Shown: positions 46,489-56,149 of the stretch, one piece after another
Position numbering within the stretch: the stretch's first letter is position 1
Layout: every line of letters begins with the position of its first letter
Assembly: GCF_009176725.1 (NCBI RefSeq)
Contig: NZ_AP020337.1
Location: 5,029,501 to 5,093,500, forward strand
Length of the DNA stretch: 64,000 nucleotides
Source of the DNA: Pseudomonas sp. KUIN-1
GTDB lineage: Bacteria; Pseudomonadota; Gammaproteobacteria; Pseudomonadales; Pseudomonadaceae
Direction: 5' to 3'
Position numbers and translations under genes: made by a program
Notes under the pieces: generated by a model
What the model saw: the letters and a program-made list of their open reading frames with translations, nothing else
What the model was told of the DNA's origin: nothing
Databases searched by the model: none

Positions 46489-47121
46489 TCACAGTTTTGC
46501 GGCGACTTCCCTGTACTGGCCCTGATCCAGGCCCTCCAGCGTCCAGTCGCCAATCCTGACCCGCACCAGCCGCAGGGTCGGCAAGCCGACGGCAGCGGTC
46601 ATGCGCCGCACCTGCCGATTACGCCCTTCCTTGATCACCAGCTCCAGCCAGCTTGTCGGCACGCTCTTGCGAAAGCGCACGGGCGGGTTGCGCGGCCAGA
46701 GTTGCGGTCCATCAAGCTGCCGCGCTTCGGCGGGCAAGGTCGGCCCGTCGTTGAGCTGAACACCGTCGCGCAGCTGCTGCAACTGCTCATCGCTCGGCTC
46801 GCCTTCGACCTGCACCCAGTAGGTCTTGGCCAGCTTGTGTTTCGGATCGGCAATGCGCGCCTGCAACTGGCCGTCGTTGGTCAGTAACAGCAATCCTTCG
46901 CTGTCGCGGTCCAGACGCCCGGCCGGATAGATGCCAGGGATCTTGATGAAGTCCTTGAGCGTGGCCCGCCCTTCCTCATCGCTGAACTGGGTCAGCACGT
47001 CGAAAGGTTTGTTGAACAGGATCAGCCTGGGCTCGGCCGGTGGTGCTTTGGCGACACGCCGGGCAGCACCTGCCGGTTTGGAGGCAGGACGGCGGGAAAC
47101 GGGGCGTTGGGTGCGGGACAT
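46489..47121 (-). CDS. rluE: 23S rRNA pseudouridine synthase RluE
   Basis: This 210-residue pseudouridine synthase of the RsuA/RluE group carries the catalytic motif AGRLDRDSEGLLLLTND (Asp nucleophile in RLD) and no N-terminal S4 domain, as in RluE, which modifies U2457 of 23S rRNA. The basic N-terminus (SRRPASKPAGAARR) is typical in pseudomonads. The ATG at 47121 is used; a 25-residue extension has no homologous sequence and overlaps the amn terminator. Confidence 0.9.
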   Translation of the reverse strand: MSRTQRPVSRRPASKPAGAARRVAKAPPAEPRLILFNKPFDVLTQFSDEEGRATLKDFIKIPGIYPAGRLDRDSEGLLLLTNDGQLQARIADPKHKLAKTYWVQVEGEPSDEQLQQLRDGVQLNDGPTLPAEARQLDGPQLWPRNPPVRFRKSVPTSWLELVIKEGRNRQVRRMTAAVGLPTLRLVRVRIGDWTLEGLDQGQYREVAAKL

Positions 47122-47146
47122 GAGAATTCGGCAATCGGCAAACAGA

Positions 47147-47168
47147 AAGGGCCACTTTAGTGGCCCTT
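47147..47168 (-). terminator. intrinsic terminator of amn
   Basis: A perfect 10-bp stem (AAGGGCCACT / AGTGGCCCTT) with a 2-base centre lies 33 bases downstream of the amn stop. On the minus strand it continues TCTGTTTG. It also lies just upstream of rluE. Confidence 0.75.
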
Positions 47169-47200
47169 CGTGCAAATACCAATCTATTAACGGCAAGCCA

Positions 47201-48664
47201 TCAACGGAATGGCGGCTCGTCGAAGCTGCGCAATTTGCGTGAGTGCAGCGAGTTCAGCTCGGTGCGCAGCAGGTCCAGCGCAGCGATGCCGATCTTCAAG
47301 TGCTGGCTCACCGCACGTTCGTAGAACGCATTCGCCGAACCCGGCAGCTTGATTTCGCTGTGCAACGGCTTGTCGGATACGCACAGCAAGGTGCCGTAAG
47401 GCACACGCAGGCGATAACCCTGAGCGGCGATGGTGCCGCTTTCCATGTCGACCGCCACTGCGCGCGACAGGTTGATCAGCGGACGTTCCTGCGCCCAGCG
47501 CAGTTCCCAGTTACGGTCGTCATAGGTCAACACCGTGCCGGTGCGCAGGCGCTTCTTGAGCTCTTCGCCGCGTTCGCCGGTAATCTGCGCAGCCGACTCC
47601 TGCAGGGCCAGCTGCACTTCGGCCAGGGCCGGAATCGGGATATGCGGCGGCAGCACACGGTCGAGAATCCCGTCGCGACGCATGTAGGCGTGGGCCAGCA
47701 CGTAATCGCCGATGGTCTGCGACTGACGCAGGCCACCGCAGTGACCGATCATCAGCCAGCAATGCGGACGCAGTACAGCGAGGTGATCGGTGATGTTCTT
47801 GGCATTGGACGGGCCGACACCGATGTTGACCAGCGTCACGCCATGACCGTCTTCGGCGATCAGGTGGTAGGCCGGCATCTGATAGCGGTGCCAGACCACG
47901 CTGGCGACGATGGCCTGGGCTTCGTCCTGGCCCATGCTCTTGTCGACTACCACGTTACCCGGCAGGACCATGCGCACGAAACGCGGGTCTTCGCGAAGCT
48001 TTTCCAGGCCGTGCAGAATGAACTGGTCGACATAGCGGTGATAGTTGGTCAGCAGAATCCACGGCTGTACGTGGCGCCAGTCGCTGCCGGTGTAATGCAC
48101 CAGACGGCGCAGCGAGAAATCCACCCGCGCAGCGTCGAACAGCGCCAGTGGCAGCGGGTCGACATTGGCCCAGTCATACAGGCCGTCGGCAATGCCATCG
48201 GTGGCGGCCGACAGGTCGGTACTCGGGAACACCCGCGCCAGCGCCGCAGCGGTGACACCCGTGCCGGCCAGTTCATCGCCCTGCTCGACCACGTAAGGAT
48301 AAGGAATGCTCTGCTCGCTCATGCCGACTTCGACCGTCACGGTGAAATCGTTCATAAGCGGAACGAGCTGTTCGAGCAGGTACTTTTTGAAGGCTTTGGG
48401 CTGCGTGACGGTAACGCTGTAGGTGCCCGGCAGCTGCACCTTGGCGTAGGCACGGGTGGTCACCGGTACTTCGCCCTGGCATTTGTAGATCAGGCGCAGT
48501 TCCGGGTAGCTGAATTGCGCGCGCTCTTCGGCGGTGGGTTCGACGCGGTCTTTCAGGTAGCGCTTGAGCGCCTGACTCAACGCACTGGTAGCGCGTTCAT
48601 GCAGCTCGGCGAGCCGTTCTACAGCCTGCTCGGCGGTGTCGACAACAACAAAGGCTTGGGTCAC
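47201..48664 (-). CDS. amn: AMP nucleosidase
   Basis: Amn hydrolyses AMP to adenine and ribose-5-phosphate. The 487-residue length matches the family (484 in Escherichia coli). The N-terminal AMP nucleosidase domain and the C-terminal phosphorylase-like domain are visible, with the substrate-site segments NIGVGPSNAKN, GHCGGLRQSQ and AVDMESGTIAAQG. It is a monocistronic unit with its own terminator. Confidence 0.95.
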   Translation of the reverse strand: MTQAFVVVDTAEQAVERLAELHERATSALSQALKRYLKDRVEPTAEERAQFSYPELRLIYKCQGEVPVTTRAYAKVQLPGTYSVTVTQPKAFKKYLLEQLVPLMNDFTVTVEVGMSEQSIPYPYVVEQGDELAGTGVTAAALARVFPSTDLSAATDGIADGLYDWANVDPLPLALFDAARVDFSLRRLVHYTGSDWRHVQPWILLTNYHRYVDQFILHGLEKLREDPRFVRMVLPGNVVVDKSMGQDEAQAIVASVVWHRYQMPAYHLIAEDGHGVTLVNIGVGPSNAKNITDHLAVLRPHCWLMIGHCGGLRQSQTIGDYVLAHAYMRRDGILDRVLPPHIPIPALAEVQLALQESAAQITGERGEELKKRLRTGTVLTYDDRNWELRWAQERPLINLSRAVAVDMESGTIAAQGYRLRVPYGTLLCVSDKPLHSEIKLPGSANAFYERAVSQHLKIGIAALDLLRTELNSLHSRKLRSFDEPPFR

Positions 48665-48716
48665 GATTCATGTCCTGTCTGATCTTGCAGACGTGCATCG
48701 TAACGGGTTCGCGTGC

Positions 48717-50366
48717 TCATGCCACCTGCGGCGAGGACCTTTGCAGCAATGTTTCTACGTCAACGCCCGTGGGCAATGCGCCATACACCCGCCCGCCGGA
48801 CGCTATCCGACCGGCAATGAAGCCGTCACTGACCGCCGCGTTACCCGCTTCCAGCAGCAGCTTGCCCTGCAAGGCGATGGCGATGTCTTCGGTCAACTGG
48901 CGGGCGCGATACTGAATGTCGCCGGTGTCCTGAAACGCGGCCTTGAGCGTGCCGATGTGCGCCGCCAGATGCCGGTCGCCATGCCCGTCGCCCAGCTCGT
49001 CGAACAGCGCATCGAGTGCGCCGGGCTCCTTGGACAGGGTTCGCAGCACGTCCAGGCATTGCACGTTGCCGGAGCCTTCCCATGTCGAGTTGACCGGCGC
49101 TTCGCGGTACAAGCGGGGCAGAATGCTGTCCTCGACATAACCGGCGCCGCCCAGGCACTCGGCGGCTTCGTTGATCATGGCCGGGGCGCGCTTGCAGATC
49201 CAGTATTTGCCCACTGCGGTGACCAGGCGCACAAAACGCTTTTCGTGATCATCATCCAGGTGGTCAAGCGCGCGCCCCATCCGCAGGGTCAGGGCCAGCG
49301 CGGCCTCGCTTTCCAGTGCCAGGTCAGCCAGCACGTTCTGCATCAACGGCTGCTCGGCGAGCAACCGGCCACTGACCGCACGGTGCGCGCAATGATGAGT
49401 CGCCTGAGTCAGCGCCTGACGCATCAGGGCACTGGAGCCGATCATGCAGTCGAAACGGGTCATGGCGACCATTTCGATGATGGTCGGCACGCCGCGCCCT
49501 TCTTCGCCGATCATCCACGCCAGCGCGCCGCGAAACTCAACCTCGCTGGAGGCGTTGGACCAGTTGCCGAGCTTGTTTTTCAGGCGCTGAATGTAGAACT
49601 CGTTACGCGTGTCGTCCGGCCGGTGGCGTGGCAGCAGAAAACAGCTGAGACCCTTGTCGGTCTGCGCCAGGGTCAGGAAGGCATCGCACATGGGTGCCGA
49701 GCAAAACCATTTATGCCCGACCAGTTCGTAGGCCTGGCCGGGGCCGCCGGCCCCCACCGAAAACGCACGCGTGGTATTGGCACGCACGTCGGTGCCGCCC
49801 TGCTTCTCGGTCATGGCCATGCCGATGGTCGCGCCACTCTTGTGCGCAATGCCCACGTTGCGCGGATCGTACTCAGTCGACAGCACCTTGGGCAGCCAGA
49901 TTTCAGCCAGATCCGGCTGCAGCCTGAGCGCAGGCACGCTGGCAAAGGTCATGGTCAGCGGGCAGCCGCTGCCGGGCTCAGCCTGGGTGTGCAGATAGCT
50001 CATGGCCGCACGCGCCACGTGAGCACCGGGCTGCGGCTCGGTCCACGGCAACGACGGGATGCCATGCGCGATGGCCGTGCTCATCAACTGGTGATACGCC
50101 GGGTGGAATTCGACCAGGTCGATGCGATGCCCGTAGCGGTCATGGCTGGCAAACTCGGGCCTGTGCTGGTTGGCCAGGAAGCCCGCCGCCATCAGCGGAC
50201 CTCCTGCCAGCGCACCATAGGCGTCGATACGCGGCTGCGCCCAACCTGCACCGAATCGGCTGCTCCACTCCTGAAGGGGCACGTCGATACGGTAAAGGTT
50301 TGCCCCGTCCAGCGGCGGCGGTTGATTGGTGACTTCGTGGGTTTCGGCGAATTGATTCAGGTTCAT
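48717..50366 (-). CDS. aidB: acyl-CoA dehydrogenase, AidB type
   Basis: This 549-residue flavoprotein has the AidB arrangement: a long N-terminal domain, the acyl-CoA dehydrogenase beta-barrel with the flavin segment MTEKQGGTDVRAN, and a helical C-terminus with ECLGGAGYVED. AidB binds DNA and may destroy alkylating agents; family members may also be isovaleryl-CoA dehydrogenases. Length and motif order favour AidB. The start at 50366 (MNLNQFAETHEVTNQ) has GGAGATG upstream. Confidence 0.92.
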   Translation of the reverse strand: MNLNQFAETHEVTNQPPPLDGANLYRIDVPLQEWSSRFGAGWAQPRIDAYGALAGGPLMAAGFLANQHRPEFASHDRYGHRIDLVEFHPAYHQLMSTAIAHGIPSLPWTEPQPGAHVARAAMSYLHTQAEPGSGCPLTMTFASVPALRLQPDLAEIWLPKVLSTEYDPRNVGIAHKSGATIGMAMTEKQGGTDVRANTTRAFSVGAGGPGQAYELVGHKWFCSAPMCDAFLTLAQTDKGLSCFLLPRHRPDDTRNEFYIQRLKNKLGNWSNASSEVEFRGALAWMIGEEGRGVPTIIEMVAMTRFDCMIGSSALMRQALTQATHHCAHRAVSGRLLAEQPLMQNVLADLALESEAALALTLRMGRALDHLDDDHEKRFVRLVTAVGKYWICKRAPAMINEAAECLGGAGYVEDSILPRLYREAPVNSTWEGSGNVQCLDVLRTLSKEPGALDALFDELGDGHGDRHLAAHIGTLKAAFQDTGDIQYRARQLTEDIAIALQGKLLLEAGNAAVSDGFIAGRIASGGRVYGALPTGVDVETLLQRSSPQVA

Positions 50367-50488
50367 GAGTCATCTCCTGCCTGCATACACACGCAATGTG
50401 CACACAGTGAATCACGCACCCGGCCCTCGCAAAAGTACCGCAGCCGCCTAACGGTCGGCGCTTTAAGCTGATGGCGCTATAAGGCCGC

Positions 50489-52483
50489 TTATATGCCCCA
50501 TTGAGCCTTGAGTTCAGGCGCCCTGCGCACTGCGCCCGGTACGACCATCAGCATCGGGACACTCAGCGTAAAACAGCTGCCTTTGCCGGGTTCGGAACGA
50601 TGACTCAGCTCGCCGCCCTGCAACTCGATCAGTTTCCGGCAGATCGCCAGACCGATGCCCAGCCCACCGTACTCACGGGTCATGGAGCCGTCGACCTGAA
50701 AGAAATGCTGATACAGCCCGGCTTCGTCAAGGCAGCTCAAACCGATACCGCTGTCCATCACTTCGACCCGCAGGTACAGGCGCTCCAGGTCTTGCGGATG
50801 GCCACTGAAACGCACCTGCACTGCGCCTTTTCGGGTGAATTTGATCGCGTTGTCCACCAGGCACTCGATGCACTGGTAGAGCTTGCCCGCGTCACCACGA
50901 AGGCTCGGCGGCAGTTTATCGTCCAGATCGAGCGTCAATATCAGGCCCTTGGACTGAGCCGCACCGCAGAAGCGTTCACGCAGCCTGTCGGCCAGATCCT
51001 TGGGCGAAAACGCCTCGCAGTCGGCATACAGCACCCCAGCCTGCAGCTCGGTGAGGGTCAGGATGCCGTTGATCATGCTCATCATGTCGCGTGCCGAACT
51101 GGCGGCGGTTTGCTGATACATCTCGACTTCGTCGTCCATGTCGAGCGTCTGCATGACTTCCAGCGACCCGATCACGCCGTTCATCGGCGTGCGCAGCTCA
51201 TGGGTGAGCGTGGCCAGGAACTCATCCTTCAGCCGGTTGCTGTTGGCCAGTTGCTGGTTGAGACGCTCCAGATCCTGACCGGCAGCCAGCAAGGTTTGCG
51301 CCTGCTGCCTGCGGGCGTGGTTGATACGGTCGGCCAACGCCATCGACAGGAACGCCATTTCCAGCACCGTGCCGATGTGCGAGGCGTACATGGTCAGGAA
51401 GGTATTAGGCAGATAGCCAAGCAGCATCAAGCCGAAGATCAGTCCGCTGACCATGAACACCGACCAGGCGAGCACAAAATAGCGCCCGACCCGCTCGCCT
51501 TTGATGACCGCAACGATACCCGCCAGATAGATCGTCAGGGCGCCTGCCATGACCAGTTGAGCGGCGCCGCGCAAGGCTGGCCCGTAGCTGAGGAACAAGG
51601 CCATACCCATGACCAGAACGGCAGCGCCGATGACCGCCAGCAACAGCCGGTCCAGCCAGCGGCTCAGTTGTGCCGTGCCCAGGAAGCTGCGCGAAAACTG
51701 GCACGCAAATAACGTCGCCAGCGATATCAGGAAGGGGGTCGACGCATTCGCCCACCACGGGCTGTCAGGCCACAGGTATTCGATCGCAACGCCGTTGATC
51801 GACATCTGGTAAAGCCCGAACGAGGCGACGTACAGCAGGTAATACAGGTAATCCACCTCACGAACGCTGAGGTAGATGAACAGGTTGTAGACCAGCATGC
51901 CCAGCAGCACGCCGTAGATCAGACCGAAGACGTAAATCTTGGTGGGCTGCGCATCCATATAGGCATGGGTGGACCAGAGGTAGAGCGGTGCCTGAACAGC
52001 GCCTTCGCTGCGAATACGCATGTACAGGGTTCGCGTCTGGCCAGGCGGCAGGTCCAGCTGGAAGAGGTAGTTGTTCTGGGCGAACTGACGGCTGGAGAAC
52101 GGCAGCATATCGCCGGTATGCCAGGCGCGAGTGGGCTGCCCGTCGGCATCCGGGCCGTAGAAGTCAATGTGGTCCATTGGCGGATAGGCCAGTTCCAGCA
52201 GCCAGTCGTTATGGATGCTGGCATCCGTGGGGCGATAGGTCAGCTCGACCTTCAGCCAGAAGGCAGAACGCGAATAACCGGCGTTGAAGGTTCCGGGAGG
52301 CACGGGCTTAAAGGCACTGGCATGAGCGGCAGCGCTGACGCTTTCGATGGTCGCCTCGCCGGTGGGGTCCTCGAATACCTGAATGGCACGGCCCAGCGGC
52401 AGAAAACGAGTGTTTTCATCAAACTCGACTGCATGACTCTGCAACGGCAGCCAAAGAGCCAGAATGATCAACAGATAGCGCAT
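50489..52483 (-). CDS. 7TMR-DISM sensor histidine kinase
   Basis: This 664-residue inner-membrane kinase has a signal peptide (MRYLLIILALWLPLQSHA), a periplasmic 7TMR-DISM extracellular domain (about 25-180), seven transmembrane helices (about 185-385), a short coiled coil, a dimerisation domain with the phospho-acceptor His428 (LTHELRTPMNG) and an ATPase domain (N box VDNAIKFT, G boxes DSGIGL and GGLGIGLAI). It has no receiver domain, unlike RetS and LadS, so it needs a separate response regulator, none of which is adjacent. The ATG at 52483 puts the signal peptide at the N-terminus; an in-frame start 13 residues earlier is possible. Confidence 0.9.
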   Translation of the reverse strand: MRYLLIILALWLPLQSHAVEFDENTRFLPLGRAIQVFEDPTGEATIESVSAAAHASAFKPVPPGTFNAGYSRSAFWLKVELTYRPTDASIHNDWLLELAYPPMDHIDFYGPDADGQPTRAWHTGDMLPFSSRQFAQNNYLFQLDLPPGQTRTLYMRIRSEGAVQAPLYLWSTHAYMDAQPTKIYVFGLIYGVLLGMLVYNLFIYLSVREVDYLYYLLYVASFGLYQMSINGVAIEYLWPDSPWWANASTPFLISLATLFACQFSRSFLGTAQLSRWLDRLLLAVIGAAVLVMGMALFLSYGPALRGAAQLVMAGALTIYLAGIVAVIKGERVGRYFVLAWSVFMVSGLIFGLMLLGYLPNTFLTMYASHIGTVLEMAFLSMALADRINHARRQQAQTLLAAGQDLERLNQQLANSNRLKDEFLATLTHELRTPMNGVIGSLEVMQTLDMDDEVEMYQQTAASSARDMMSMINGILTLTELQAGVLYADCEAFSPKDLADRLRERFCGAAQSKGLILTLDLDDKLPPSLRGDAGKLYQCIECLVDNAIKFTRKGAVQVRFSGHPQDLERLYLRVEVMDSGIGLSCLDEAGLYQHFFQVDGSMTREYGGLGIGLAICRKLIELQGGELSHRSEPGKGSCFTLSVPMLMVVPGAVRRAPELKAQWGI

Positions 52484-52848
52484 TGAAGCCCCAAGGTAGG
52501 TCGTCGCGTTCAATCCATCCATTGATTACGACGTCCCGCAAATTTCTATCCTTGAAACAGGCTAATGATTCAAACACACCATTGAACGTGCACATGTACC
52601 GGCAGACATCAGTAAAAGCCCGAGCCGTCACTCGTCAGCCTTGCCACTCAAGCATAGCCGCTAATAGCTGAAAGACAGTATCGCGATCAAGATCAAGGCA
52701 ATAGCTCTATATCGGTGACTGCAGAGCAAACATGAGTACTTTTTAAGGTTTTGTCGAGCCTGCCGTCGTCGCCGACTGACCTCGATCCGCAAGAAAAAAC
52801 CGGCCCCCCGAGCGGCCCGCGAAAGGTTTAGTGATAAGCTCGCGCACC
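52484..52848. other. divergent promoter region between sensor kinase and thiD
   Basis: I see no gene, riboswitch or strong repeat in this 365-base gap. In particular, the conserved TPP riboswitch core (CUGAGA with ACCUGAUC) is not found ahead of thiD. Confidence 0.5.
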
Positions 52849-53646
52849 ATGAATATCTATAGCTCCCGCCCCGTAGTCCTTTGCCTGTCCGGCCACGACC
52901 CTAGTGGCGGTGCCGGTATGCAGGCCGATATAGAAGCCCTGCTCGCCCAAGGCTGCCATGCCGCTCCGGTCATTACCGCGCTTACGGTGCAAGACACTGT
53001 CAATGTCAGTGATTTCCGCGTGCTGGATCGCGAATGGGTGATGGCGCAAGCCAATGCAGTCCTCAACGATTCGAGCGTAGCAGCTGTCAAGCTGGGCATG
53101 CTCGGCTCACTGGACATGGTCGATACGGTCGTCGATCTGCTTCTGGCTCACCCGCACTTGCCCATGGTCTGTGATCCGGTGTTACGCGCTGGCGGCGGCG
53201 GCAGACTGGGCAAGGACGAGGTCGGCTACGCCATGCGCGAACGCCTGTTGCCACTGTCGACCATCGCCACGCCGAACCTTCCGGAAGCCCGCATTCTTGC
53301 CGAGCTGCCCGAAGGTACTGCGGATGAGTGCGCTGACAAACTACTGCCGTTTTGTGAATATCTGTTGATCACTGGCGGTCATGGTGATGAACAGCAAATC
53401 CATAACCGCCTGTACCTGCGCGGCGGCCAGACCCACACCTTCGTCTGCGAACGTCTGCCCGGTAGCTATCACGGTTCCGGCTGCACCCTGGCCAGCGCAC
53501 TGGCCGGGCGGATCGCCCAGGGGCAGGAGCTGGTCAGCGCGGTGAAGTCGGCACTCGACTACACCTGGCGAACGCTGAGGGATGCCGAACAGTTGGGCCG
53601 GGGGCAATTCGTGCCACGTCGGCTGCCGCTGGATTTTTGCTCGTAA
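52849..53646 (+). CDS. thiD: hydroxymethylpyrimidine (phosphate) kinase
   Basis: ThiD phosphorylates HMP and HMP-P in thiamine synthesis. The 265-residue protein shows LSGHDPSGGAGMQADI at the N-terminus, the DPVLRAGGGG segment and the anion-hole GSGCT near the C-terminus with its catalytic Cys. I start at the ATG at 52849, the usual family N-terminus; a GTG at 52831 has a good AAAGG upstream and would add six residues. thiE follows after 23 bases. Confidence 0.95.
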   Translation: MNIYSSRPVVLCLSGHDPSGGAGMQADIEALLAQGCHAAPVITALTVQDTVNVSDFRVLDREWVMAQANAVLNDSSVAAVKLGMLGSLDMVDTVVDLLLAHPHLPMVCDPVLRAGGGGRLGKDEVGYAMRERLLPLSTIATPNLPEARILAELPEGTADECADKLLPFCEYLLITGGHGDEQQIHNRLYLRGGQTHTFVCERLPGSYHGSGCTLASALAGRIAQGQELVSAVKSALDYTWRTLRDAEQLGRGQFVPRRLPLDFCS

Positions 53647-53669
53647 CACATCGCCATGAGGGTCGATTC

Positions 53670-54287
53670 ATGAAACTGCGTGGCCTGTATGCCATCACCG
53701 ACAGCCAGTTGCTGTCCGGAAAATTTCTGTCGTACGTCGAAGCGGCACTGGACGGCGGCGTGACGCTGCTGCAATACCGCGACAAGAACAGTGACGAGTC
53801 CCGCCGTCTGCGCGAAGCGACCGAACTGCTCAAGCTCTGCGAACGCTACAAGACCCGGCTGATCATCAACGATGACGCTGAACTGGCTGCGCGGCTGGGG
53901 GTGGGCGTGCACCTGGGGCAGTCCGACGGCTCGCTGCCCGATGCCCGCGCCCTGCTCGGGCACAAGGCGATTGTCGGGGCTACTTGTCATGGCCGCGTGG
54001 AACTGGCCGAGCAAGCCAAGGCTGACGGCGCGACGTACGTGGCATTTGGCAGGTTCTTCAACTCCCTGACCAAACCCGGCGCCCCGGCCGTGCCGCTGGA
54101 CCTGATCGCTCAGGTGCGTGCCAGGGTCCACCTGCCGATTGCGGTGATTGGCGGCATTACCCTGGAGAACGCACCGCAACTGGTCGAACACGGGGCCGAC
54201 CTGCTCGCCGTGGTGCACGGCCTGTTCGGCGCTGAAAATACTCAGGAAGTGACGCGCCGGGCGAAAGCTTTCACGGCGCTGCTGTAG
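53670..54287 (+). CDS. thiE: thiamine-phosphate synthase
   Basis: ThiE couples HMP-PP with thiazole phosphate to form thiamine phosphate. The 205-residue TIM-barrel shows LQYRDKN, the NDDAELAARLGVGVHLGQ diphosphate-site segment, GATCHG, the FFNSLTKP loop and IGGI near the C-terminus. The ATG at 53670 has GAGG about eight bases upstream. It is probably co-transcribed with thiD. Confidence 0.95.
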   Translation: MKLRGLYAITDSQLLSGKFLSYVEAALDGGVTLLQYRDKNSDESRRLREATELLKLCERYKTRLIINDDAELAARLGVGVHLGQSDGSLPDARALLGHKAIVGATCHGRVELAEQAKADGATYVAFGRFFNSLTKPGAPAVPLDLIAQVRARVHLPIAVIGGITLENAPQLVEHGADLLAVVHGLFGAENTQEVTRRAKAFTALL

Positions 54288-54298
54288 AGCCCAATCAC

Positions 54299-54405
54299 TG
54301 TGGGCGCGAGCCGGGCGACGCTTCGCTTGCTCGCGAAGGCGATGGTTTAGACCCGCTATTTTCGGGGCCTGCATTGCCCCCTTCGCGAGCAAGCTCGCTC
54401 CCACA
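54299..54405. repeat. paired REP elements (large imperfect inverted repeat)
   Basis: TGTGGGCGCGAGC at 54299 and GCTCGCTCCCACA ending at 54405 are inverted partners, with further complementary CTTGCTCGCGAAGG and CCTTCGCGAGCAAG halves inside. This is the typical Pseudomonas REP pair, sitting between thiE and hemL where it could end the thi transcript. Confidence 0.85.
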
Positions 54406-54569
54406 AGTACGTGGATCCTCATTCGCAGCCGCGCTTCATTTGATATAGTGCGCGTTCCTGCGCCTTCTCTGGCTCATGCCACCCAATAAAGCAGCCCACC
54501 CTGAAGCTGCCCGCCTCGGCTGACCCCAGCGTAGACACGAATTCCCCGCTTCAAAGCAGAGACCCGATC

Positions 54570-55853
54570 ATGTCCCGTTCCGAAACACTGTTCGCCAACG
54601 CCCAAAAACACATCCCCGGTGGCGTCAATTCGCCGGTTCGCGCCTTCAAGAGCGTGGGTGGCACGCCGCTGTTCTTCAAGCACGCTGCGGGCGCCTACGT
54701 GACTGACGAAGACGACAAGCGTTATGTGGATTACGTCGGCTCCTGGGGCCCGATGATTCTTGGCCATAGCCATCCCGACGTGCTCGACGCCGTGCGCAGC
54801 CAGTTGGAACACGGCTTGTCCTACGGCGCACCGACGGCCATGGAAACCGAAATGGCCGACCTGGTCTGCGAACTGGTGCCGTCCATGGAAATGGTCCGCA
54901 TGGTCAGCTCGGGCACTGAAGCAACCATGAGCGCGATCCGCCTCGCGCGCGGCTTCACCGGCCGCGACAGCATCCTCAAGTTCGAAGGCTGCTACCACGG
55001 TCACTCCGACAGCCTGCTGGTCAAGGCCGGCTCCGGCGCACTGACCCTGGGCGTGCCCAGCTCGCCTGGCGTACCTGCAGCATTCGCGAAACACACCCTG
55101 ACCGTGCCCTTCAACAACCTCGACGCCGTGCGTGACCTGCTGGCCGAAGTGGGTCAGGAAGTGGCATGCATCATCGTCGAACCCGTGGCCGGCAACATGA
55201 ACTGTGTGCCGCCTGCGCCTGGCTACCTGCAAGGGCTGCGCGAGCTGTGCGACGAGCACGGCGTGGTGCTGATTTTCGATGAAGTGATGACCGGTTTTCG
55301 CGTAGCCCTCGGCGGCGCACAGGCTTACTACGGCGTGACGCCCGACCTGAGCACCTTCGGCAAGATCATCGGTGGCGGCATGCCGGTCGGCTGCTTTGGC
55401 GGCAAACGCGAAATCATGTCGCACATCGCACCGCTCGGCCCGGTCTATCAGGCCGGCACTCTGTCGGGCAACCCGCTGGCGATGGCGGCCGGCCTCACCA
55501 CGCTGCGCCTGATCAGCCGTCCCGGCTTTCACGATGAACTGAGCGACTACACCCGCCGCCTGCTCGAAGGTCTGCAACAGCGCGCCGATGCAGCCGGTAT
55601 TCCGTTCGTGACGACCCAGGCCGGCGGCATGTTCGGCCTGTATTTCAGCGAAGCCGACGAAATCGTCACGTTTGAAGACGTGATGACCAGTGACTCCGAG
55701 CGCTTCAAGCGTTTCTTCCACCTGATGCTGGACGGCGGCGTGTACCTCGCGCCAAGCGCCTTCGAAGCGGGTTTCACCTCAATCGCCCATGGTGATGCCG
55801 AGTTGAAACTGACCCTGGATGCCGCAGAAAAGGCATTCGCTGCGCTGAAATAA
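54570..55853 (+). CDS. hemL: glutamate-1-semialdehyde 2,1-aminomutase
   Basis: HemL makes 5-aminolevulinate for tetrapyrroles. The 427-residue protein matches the family length. It shows PGGVNSPVRAFKSVGG at the N-terminus, the PLP-site FDEVMTGFRV and the Schiff-base Lys in FGKIIGGGMPVG. The start is clear (MSRSETLF). It stands alone after the REP pair. Confidence 0.97.
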   Translation: MSRSETLFANAQKHIPGGVNSPVRAFKSVGGTPLFFKHAAGAYVTDEDDKRYVDYVGSWGPMILGHSHPDVLDAVRSQLEHGLSYGAPTAMETEMADLVCELVPSMEMVRMVSSGTEATMSAIRLARGFTGRDSILKFEGCYHGHSDSLLVKAGSGALTLGVPSSPGVPAAFAKHTLTVPFNNLDAVRDLLAEVGQEVACIIVEPVAGNMNCVPPAPGYLQGLRELCDEHGVVLIFDEVMTGFRVALGGAQAYYGVTPDLSTFGKIIGGGMPVGCFGGKREIMSHIAPLGPVYQAGTLSGNPLAMAAGLTTLRLISRPGFHDELSDYTRRLLEGLQQRADAAGIPFVTTQAGGMFGLYFSEADEIVTFEDVMTSDSERFKRFFHLMLDGGVYLAPSAFEAGFTSIAHGDAELKLTLDAAEKAFAALK

Positions 55854-55866
55854 GCTCCTCAGGCAC

Positions 55867-55901
55867 CACTCGCGCAGGGTGTCAGTGAACCGGCGCGAGT
55901 G
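55867..55901 (+). terminator. hairpin downstream of hemL
   Basis: CACTCGCGC pairs with GCGCGAGTG across a 17-base loop, 13 bases after the hemL stop. No T-run follows, so it may stabilise the mRNA instead of terminating. Confidence 0.45.
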
Positions 55902-56055
55902 ATGACTGCAAATGAAACTGAACGTTAAGTATGCATTTTGCTTCTACAATGCACTGCGAACGCTGCATATACACGCTGACAACAACCCTGTTTCAGGTAA
56001 TCCGCCCGTAAAGAAGGGTGTTTTCAGGCCGTGCAGCAGAAAATCCGTAAAGACT

Positions 56056-56085
56056 TTGTAAGGTTGGCTCTGCTTATTTCATAAT
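56056..56085 (+). promoter_or_regulatory. candidate sigma-70 promoter of the Sel1-repeat gene
   Basis: TTGTAA at 56056-56061 and CATAAT at 56080-56085 are separated by 18 bases and lie 65 bases before the start codon. This is the only promoter-like pair I see in 55902-56149. Confidence 0.45.
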
Positions 56086-56149
56086 GCGCAGCCAGCACGT
56101 TTAGCTGGTCGGGCATGCCCGCACCTTTTTCAGAGGTAAGTCGACTCCC

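Noticed and set aside
47243..50471. Long plus-strand open frames of 479 and 611 codons
   Set aside because: They are mirror frames of amn and the AidB-type gene, rich in His/Gln/Arg as such shadows are.
50501..51712. 403-codon plus-strand open frame
   Set aside because: Antisense shadow of the sensor kinase gene.
54474..55721. 415-codon minus-strand open frame
   Set aside because: Antisense shadow of hemL.
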